A stretch of DNA of 64,000 nucleotides from Macrostomum hystrix (lineage: Eukaryota > Platyhelminthes > Macrostomidae): the NCBI GenBank assembly GCA_950097015.1, contig CATNEN010000001.1, forward strand, positions 62,001 through 126,000, given 5' to 3'. Made by a program: the position numbers and the translations under genes. Below the pieces are notes generated by a model. The model worked only from the letters and a program-made list of their open reading frames with translations, searched no databases and was not told where the DNA came from. Each line of letters begins with the position of its first letter. Within the stretch, counting starts at the first letter, position 1. Below, one piece after another: positions 57,001-64,000 of the stretch.

Positions 57001-60000
57001 AGAGTGAGGAACTGAGAGGGATGAGAGTGAGGAACTGAGAAGGATGAGAGTGAGGAACTGAGAGGGATTAGAGTGAGGAACTGAGAGGGATTAGAGTGAG
57101 GAACAGGGAGGGATGAGAGTGAGGAACTGAGAGGGATAAGATTGAGGAACTGAGAGGGATGAGAGTGAGGAACTGAGAGGGATTAGAGTGAGGTACACAG
57201 AGGGGATGAGAGTGAGGAACTGAGAGGGATGAGAGTGAGGAACTGAGAGGGATTAGAGTGAGGAACAGAGAGGGATTAGAGTGAGGAACAGAGAGGGATG
57301 AGAGTGAGGAACTGAGAGGGATGAGATTGAGGAACAGAGAGGGATGAGAGTGAGGAACTGAGAGGGATGAGAGTGAGGAACTGAGAGGGATGAGAGTGAG
57401 GAACTGAGAGGGATGAGAGTGAGGTACACAGAGGGGATGAGAGTGAGGAACTGAGAGGGATGAGAGTGAGGAACTGAGAGGGATTAGAGTGAGGAACAGA
57501 GAGGGATTAGAGTGAGGAACAGAGAGGGATGAGAGTGAGGAACTGAGAGGGATGAGATTGAGGTACACAGAGGGGATAAGAGTGAGGTACACAGAGGGGA
57601 TGAGAGTGAGGTACACAGAGGGGATAAGAGTGAGGTACACAGAGGGGATGAGAGTGAGGTACACAGAGGAGATGAGAGTGAGGTACACAGAGGGGATGAG
57701 AGTGAGGTACACAGAGGGGATGAGAGTGAGGTACACAGAGGGGATGAGAGTGAGGTACACAGAGGGGATGAGAGTGAGGTACACAGAGGGGATGAGAGTG
57801 AGGTACACAGAGGCGATGAGAGTGAGGTACACAGAGGGGATGAGAGTGAGGAACTGAGAGGGATTAGAGTGAGGAACTGAGAGGGATTAGAGTGAGGAAC
57901 TGAGAGGGATGAGAGTGAGGAACTGAGAGGGATTAGAGTGAGGAACTGAGAGGGATGAAAGTGAGGAACTGAGAGGGATGAGAGTGAGGAACTGAGAGGG
58001 ATTAGAGTGAGGAACTGAGAGGGATTAGAGTGAGGAACTGAGAGGGATTAGAGTGAGGAACTGAGAAGGATGAGAGTGAGGAACTGAGAGGGATGAGATT
58101 GAGGTACACAGAGGGGATGAGAGTGAGGTACACAGAGGGGATGAGAGTGAGGTACTGAGAGGGATGAGAGTGAGGAACTGAGAGGGATTAGAGTGAGGAA
58201 CTGAGAAGGATGAGAGTGAGGAACAGAGAGGGATGAGAGTGAGGAACTGAGAGGGATGAGAGTGAGGAACAGAGAGGGATGAGATTGAGGAACAGAGAGG
58301 GATGAGAGTGAGGTACACAGAGGGGATGAGAGTGAGGTACACAGAGGGGATAAGAGTGAGGTACACAGAGGGGATGAGAGTGAGGTACACAGAGGGGATG
58401 AGAGTGAGGTACACAGAGGGGATGAGAGTGAGGTACACAGAGGGGATGAGAGTGAGGTACACAGAGGGGATGAGAGTGAGGTACACAGAGGGGATGAGAG
58501 TGAGGAACTGAGAGGGATGAGAGTGAGGAACTGAGAGGGATGAGAGTGAGGAACTGAGAGGGATTAGAGTGAGGAACTGAGAGGGATGAGAGTGAGGAAC
58601 TGAGAGGGATGAGAGTGAGGAACTGAGAGGGATGAGAGTGAGGTACACAGAGGGGATGAGAGTGAGGAACTGAGAGGGATGAGAGTGAGGAACTGAGAGG
58701 GATTAGAGTGAGGAACAGAGAGGGATTAGAGTGAGGAACACAGAGGGATGAGAGTGAGGAACTGAGAGGGATGAGATTGAGGTACACAGAGGGGATAAGA
58801 GTGAGGTACACAGAGGGGATGAGAGTGAGGTACACAGAGGGGATAAGAGTGAGGTACACAGAGGGGATGAGAGTGAGGTACACAGAGGAGATGAGAGTGA
58901 GGTACACAGAGGGGATGAGAGTGAGGTACACAGAGGGGATGAGAGTGAGGTACACAGAGGGGATGAGAGTGAGGTACACAGAGGGGATGAGAGTGAGGTA
59001 CACAGAGGGGATGAGAGTGAGGTACACAGAGGGGATGAGAGTGAGGTACACAGAGGCGATGAGAGTGAGGTACACAGAGGGGATGAGAGTGAGGAACTGA
59101 GAGGGATTAGAGTGAGGAACTGAGAGGGATTAGAGTGAGGAACTGAGAGGGATGAGAGTGAGGAACTGAGAGGGATTAGAGTGAGGAACTGAGAGGGATG
59201 AAAGTGAGGAACTGAGAGGGATGAGAGTGAGGAACTGAGAGGGATTAGAGTGAGGAACTGAGAGGGATTAGAGTGAGGAACTGAGAGGGATTAGAGTGAG
59301 GAACTGAGAAGGATGAGAGTGAGGAACTGAGAGGGATGAGATTGAGGTACACAGAGGGGATGAGAGTGAGGTACACAGAGGGGATGAGAGTGAGGTACTG
59401 AGAGGGATGAGAGTGAGGAACTGAGAGGGATTAGAGTGAGGAACTGAGAAGGATGAGAGTGAGGAACAGAGAGGGATGAGAGTGAGGAACTGAGAGGGAT
59501 GAGAGTGAGGAACAGAGAGGGATGAGATTGAGGAACAGAGAGGGATGAGAGTGAGGTACACAGAGGGGATGAGAGTGAGGTACACAGAGGGGATAAGAGT
59601 GAGGTACACAGAGGGGATGAGAGTGAGGTACACAGAGGGGATGAGAGTGAGGTACACAGAGGGGATGAGAGTGAGGTACACAGAGGGGATGAGAGTGAGG
59701 TACACAGAGGGGATGAGAGTGAGGTACACAGAGGGGATGAGAGTGAGGAACTGAGAGGGATGAGAGTGAGGAACTGAGAGGGATGAGAGTGAGGAACTGA
59801 GAGGGATTAGAGTGAGGAACTGAGAAGGATGAGAGTGAGGAACTGAGAGGGATGAGAGTGAGGAACTGAGAGGGATGAGAGTGAGGAACTGAGAGGGATG
59901 AGAGTGAGGAACTGAGAAGGATGAGAGTGAGGAACTGAGAGGGATTAGAGTGAGGAACTGAGAGGGATGAGAGTGAGGAACTGAGAGGGATGAGAGTGAG

Positions 60001-63000
60001 GAACTGAGAGGGATGAGAGTGAGGAACTGAGAGGGATGAGATTGAGGAACTGAGAGGGATGAGAGTGAGGAACTGAGAGGGATGAGAGTGAGGTACACAG
60101 AGGGGATGAGAGTGAGGAACTGAGAGGGATGAGAGTGAGGTACACAGAGGGGATGAGAGTGAGGAACTGAGAGGGATGAGAGTGAGGAACTGAGAGGGAT
60201 AAGATTGAGGAACTGAGAGGGATGAGATTGAGGAACTGAGAGGGATGAGAGTGAGGAACTGAGAGGGATTAGAGTGAGGAACAGAGAGGGATTAGAGTGA
60301 GGAACAGAGAGGGATTAGAGTGAGGAACTGAGAGGGATTAGAGTGAGGAACTGAGAGGGATTAGAGTGAGGAACTGAGAGGGATGAGATTGAGGTACACA
60401 GAGGGGATGAGAGTGAGGTACACAGAGGGGATGAGACTGAGGTACACAGAGGGGATGAGAGTGAGGTACACAGAGGGGATGAGAGTGAGGTACACAGAGG
60501 GGATGAGAGTGAGGTACACAGAGGGGATGAGAGTGAGGTACACAGAGGGGATGAGAGTGAGGTACACAGAGGGGATGAGAGTGAGGAACTGAGAGGGATG
60601 AGAGTGAGGAACTGAGAGGGATGAGAGTGAGGAACTGAGAGGGATGAGAGTGAGGAACTGAGAAGGATGAGAGTGAGGAACTGAGAGGGATTAGAGTGAG
60701 GAACTGAGAGGGATGAGAGTGAGGAACTGAGAGGGATGAGAGTGAGGAACTGAGAGGGATGAGAGTGAGGAACTGAGAGGGATGAGATTGAGGAACTTAG
60801 AAGGATGAGAGTGAGGAACTGAGAGGGATGAGAGTGAGGAACTGAGAGGGATGAGAGTGAGGAACTGAGAGGGATGAGAGTGAGGAGCTGAGAGGGATTA
60901 GAGTGAGGAACAGAGGGGGATGAGAGTGAGGAACTGAGAGGGATGAGAGTGAGGAACTGAGAGGGATGAGATTGAGGAACTGAGAGGGATTAGAGTGAGG
61001 AACTGAGAGGGATGAGAGTGAGGAACTGAGAGGGATGAGAGTGAGGAACTGAGAGGGATGAGAGTGAGGAACTGAGAGGGATGAGAGTGAGGAACTGAGA
61101 GGGATGAGAGTGAGGTACACAGAGGGGATGAGAGTGAGGAACTGAGAGGGATGAGAGTGAGGTACACAGAGGGGATGAGAGTGAGGAACTGAGAGGGATG
61201 AGAGTGAGGAACTGAGAGGGATGAGAGTGAGGAACTGAGAGGGATGAGAGTGAGGAACTGAGAGGGATTAGAGTGAGGTACTGAGAGGGATTAGAGTGAG
61301 GAACTGAGAGGGATGAGAGTGAGGAACTGAGAGGGATGAGAGTGAGGAACTGAGAAGGATGAGAGTGAGGAACTGAGAGGGATTAGAGTGAGGAACTGAG
61401 AGGGATTAGAGTGAGGAACAGAGAGGGATGAGAGTGAGGAACTGAGAGGGATAAGATTGAGGAACTGAGAGGGATGAGAGTGAGGAACTGAGAGGGATGA
61501 GAGTGAGGTACACAGAGGGGATGAGAGTGAGGAACTGAGAGGGATGAGAGTGAGGAACTGAGAGGGATTAGAGTGAGGAACAGAGAGGGATTAGAGTGAG
61601 GAACAGAGAGGGATGAGAGTGAGGAACAGAGAGGGATGAGATTGAGGAACAGAGAGGGATTAGAGTGAGGTACACAGAGGGGATGAGAGTGAGGTACACA
61701 GAGGGGATAAGAGTGAGGTACACAGAGGGGATGAGAGTGAGGTACACAGAGGAGATGAGAGTGAGGTACACAGAGGGGATGAGAGTGAGGTACACAGAGG
61801 GGATGAGAGTGAGGTACACAGAGGGGATGAGAGTGAGGTACACAGAGGGGATGAGAGTGAGGTACACAGAGGGAATGAGAGTGAGGTACACAGAGGGGAT
61901 GAGAGTGAGGTACACAGAGGGGATGAGAGTGAGGAACTGAGAGGGATTAGAGTGAGGAACTGAGAGGGATGAGATTGAGGTACACAGAGGGGATGAGAGT
62001 GAGGTACACAGAGGGGATGAGACTGAGGTACACAGAGGGGATGAGAGTGAGGTACACAGAGGGGATGAGAGTGAGGTACACAGAGGGGATGAGAGTGAGG
62101 TACACAGAGGGGATGAGAGTGAGGTACACAGAGGGGATGAGAGTGAGGTACACAGAGGGGATGAGAGTGAGGAACTGAGAGGGATGAGAGTGAGGAACTG
62201 AGAGGGATGAGAGTGAGGAACTGAGAGGGATGAGAGTGAGGAACTGAGAAGGATGAGAGTGAGGAACTGAGAGGGATTAGAGTGAGGAACTGAGAGGGAT
62301 GAGAGTGAGGAACTGAGAGGGATGAGAGTGAGGAACTGAGAGGGATGAGAGTGAGGAACTGAGAGGGATGAGATTGAGGAACTTAGAAGGATGAGAGTGA
62401 GGAACTGAGAGGGATGAGAGTGAGGAACTGAGAGGGATGAGAGTGAGGAACTGAGAGGGATGAGAGTGAGGAACTGAGAGGGATTAGAGTGAGGAACAGA
62501 GAGGGATGAGAGTGAGGAACTGAGAGGGATGAGAGTGAGGAACTGAGAGGGATGAGAGTGAGGAACTGAGAGGGATTAGAGTGAGGAACTGAGAGGGATG
62601 AGAGTGAGGAACTGAGAGGGATGAGAGTGAGGAACTGAGAGGGATGAGAGTGAGGAACTGAGAGGGATGAGAGTGAGGAACTGAGAGGGATGAGAGTGAG
62701 GTACACAGAGGGGATGAGAGTGAGGAACTGAGAGGGATGAGAGTGAGGTACACAGAGGGGATGAGAGTGAGGAACTGAGAGGGATGAGAGTGAGGAACTG
62801 AGAGGGATGAGAGTGAGGAACTGAGAGGGATGAGAGTGAGGAACTGAGAGGGATTAGAGTGAGGTACTGAGAGGGATTAGAGTGAGGAACTGAGAGGGAT
62901 GAGAGTGAGGAACTGAGAGGGATGAGAGTGAGGAACTGAGAAGGATGAGAGTGAGGAACTGAGAGGGATTAGAGTGAGGAACTGAGAGGGATTAGAGTGA

Positions 63001-64000
63001 GGAACAGAGAGGGATGAGAGTGAGGAACTGAGAGGGATAAGATTGAGGAACTGAGAGGGATGAGAGTGAGGAACTGAGAGGGATGAGAGTGAGGTACACA
63101 GAGGGGATGAGAGTGAGGAACTGAGAGGGATGAGAGTGAGGAACTGAGAGGGATTAGAGTGAGGAACAGAGAGGGATTAGAGTGAGGAACAGAGAGGGAT
63201 GAGAGTGAGGAACAGAGAGGGATGAGATTGAGGAACAGAGAGGGATTAGAGTGAGGTACACAGAGGGGATGAGAGTGAGGTACACAGAGGGGATAAGAGT
63301 GAGGTACACAGAGGGGATGAGAGTGAGGTACACAGAGGAGATGAGAGTGAGGTACACAGAGGGGATGAGAGTGAGGTACACAGAGGGGATGAGAGTGAGG
63401 TACACAGAGGGGATGAGAGTGAGGTACACAGAGGGGATGAGAGTGAGGTACACAGAGGGAATGAGAGTGAGGTACACAGAGGGGATGAGAGTGAGGTACA
63501 CAGAGGGGATGAGAGTGAGGAACTGAGAGGGATTAGAGTGAGGAACTGAGAGGGATTAGAGTGAGGAACTGAGAGGGATGAGAGTGAGGAACTGAGAGGG
63601 ATGAGAGTGAGGAACTGAGAGGGATGAGATTGAGGAACTGAGAGGGATGAGAGTGAGGAACAGAGAGGGATGAGAGTGAGGAACTGAGAGGGATTAGAGT
63701 GAGGAACAGAGAGGGATGAGAGTGAGGAACTGAGAGGGATGAGAGTGAGGAACTGAGAGGGATTAGAGTGAGGAACTGAGAGGGATGAGAGTGAGGAACT
63801 GAGAGGGATTAGAGTGAGGAACTGAGAGGGATTAGAGTGAGGAACTGAGAGGGATTAGAGTGAGGAACTGAGAGGGATTAGAGTGAGGAACTGAGAGGGA
63901 TGAGAGTGAGGAACTGAGAGGGATGAGAGTGAGGAACTGAGAGGGATGAGAGTGAGGAACTGAGAGGGATGAGAGTGAGGAACTGAGAGGGATGAGAGTG
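45024..64000. repeat. Satellite R8, expanded copy (at least 19 kb, runs off right edge)
   Basis: The 23-bp (AACTGAGAGGGATGAG) and 24-bp (TACACAGAGGGGATGAG) units are as at 20443-23150. Runs of 6-14 24-bp units recur between stretches of 23-bp units, and large blocks repeat. Matching landmarks lie 1243 bp apart (50302/51545), 3964 bp (49171/53135), 3286 bp (53135/56421) and 1586 bp (60361/61947). No genes are seen. Long frames on both strands are repeat artefacts. Confidence 0.96.

Noticed and set aside
45024-64000. Plus-strand frames with an MRVRYTEG period and long minus frames
   Set aside because: The 24-bp unit is divisible by three, so it stays open; frames end whenever a 23-bp unit shifts phase.

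Overview
The window is eukaryotic and almost certainly metazoan. It holds long open exons joined by a short GT-AG intron, a six-helix TRP-type cation channel, and very large amounts of minisatellite and satellite DNA. The species cannot be fixed from the sequence. The TRPM-like channel, possible RFX/FOX ciliary promoter motifs and extreme tandem-repeat content would suit an invertebrate such as a free-living flatworm, but that is a low-confidence guess.

Layout: two tandem units of roughly 24-25 kb lie in the same orientation. Unit 1 starts inside gene 1 at the left edge. It continues through gene 1 (exons 1-5946 and 6352-6636) and a 17 kb spacer (6637-23838). Unit 2 has gene 2 complete (exons 23839-30579 and 30985-31428) and a homologous spacer that runs off the right edge inside a 19 kb satellite. 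A third gene copy is predicted beyond the right edge.

The genes: each encodes a channel with an N-terminal solenoid of 219-bp (73-residue) units, each unit being two divergent ankyrin-like repeats. Gene 2 has 15 such units plus one divergent unit; gene 1 shows 14 plus one divergent. More ankyrin-like repeats follow, then six membrane helices with a TRPM-like S6/TRP segment. The second exon, missed by a simple ORF reading, encodes a C-terminal coiled coil. The 219-bp units are nearly identical even at silent sites, yet a few codons differ from unit to unit. By eye these codons fall on the residues that form the binding face of ankyrin repeats. This modular, apparently diversifying sensor array on an ion channel is the most interesting system in the window.

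The spacers: single-copy blocks alternate with minisatellites of different periods, in the same order in both units: 23/24, 32, 56, then 23 (unit 1) or 21 (unit 2), 22, 28, 20, and 23/24 bp. Between them lie related modules (A, B, C and, in unit 1, D). These carry the perfect RFX X-box palindrome GTTGCTAGGCAAC and/or arrays of its GTTGCTAGG half. In modules A and B the palindrome is followed at once by a forkhead core ATAAACA. Modules A-C end in a good 5' splice donor. A splice acceptor lies 55 bp upstream of the gene 2 ATG. I infer that the modules are promoters/alternative first exons for the downstream gene, with the satellites inside 5' introns. This needs transcript data.

The remaining open frames, including very long minus-strand frames, are by-products of tandem repeats whose period is not a multiple of three and which lack stops. 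I do not annotate them as genes.
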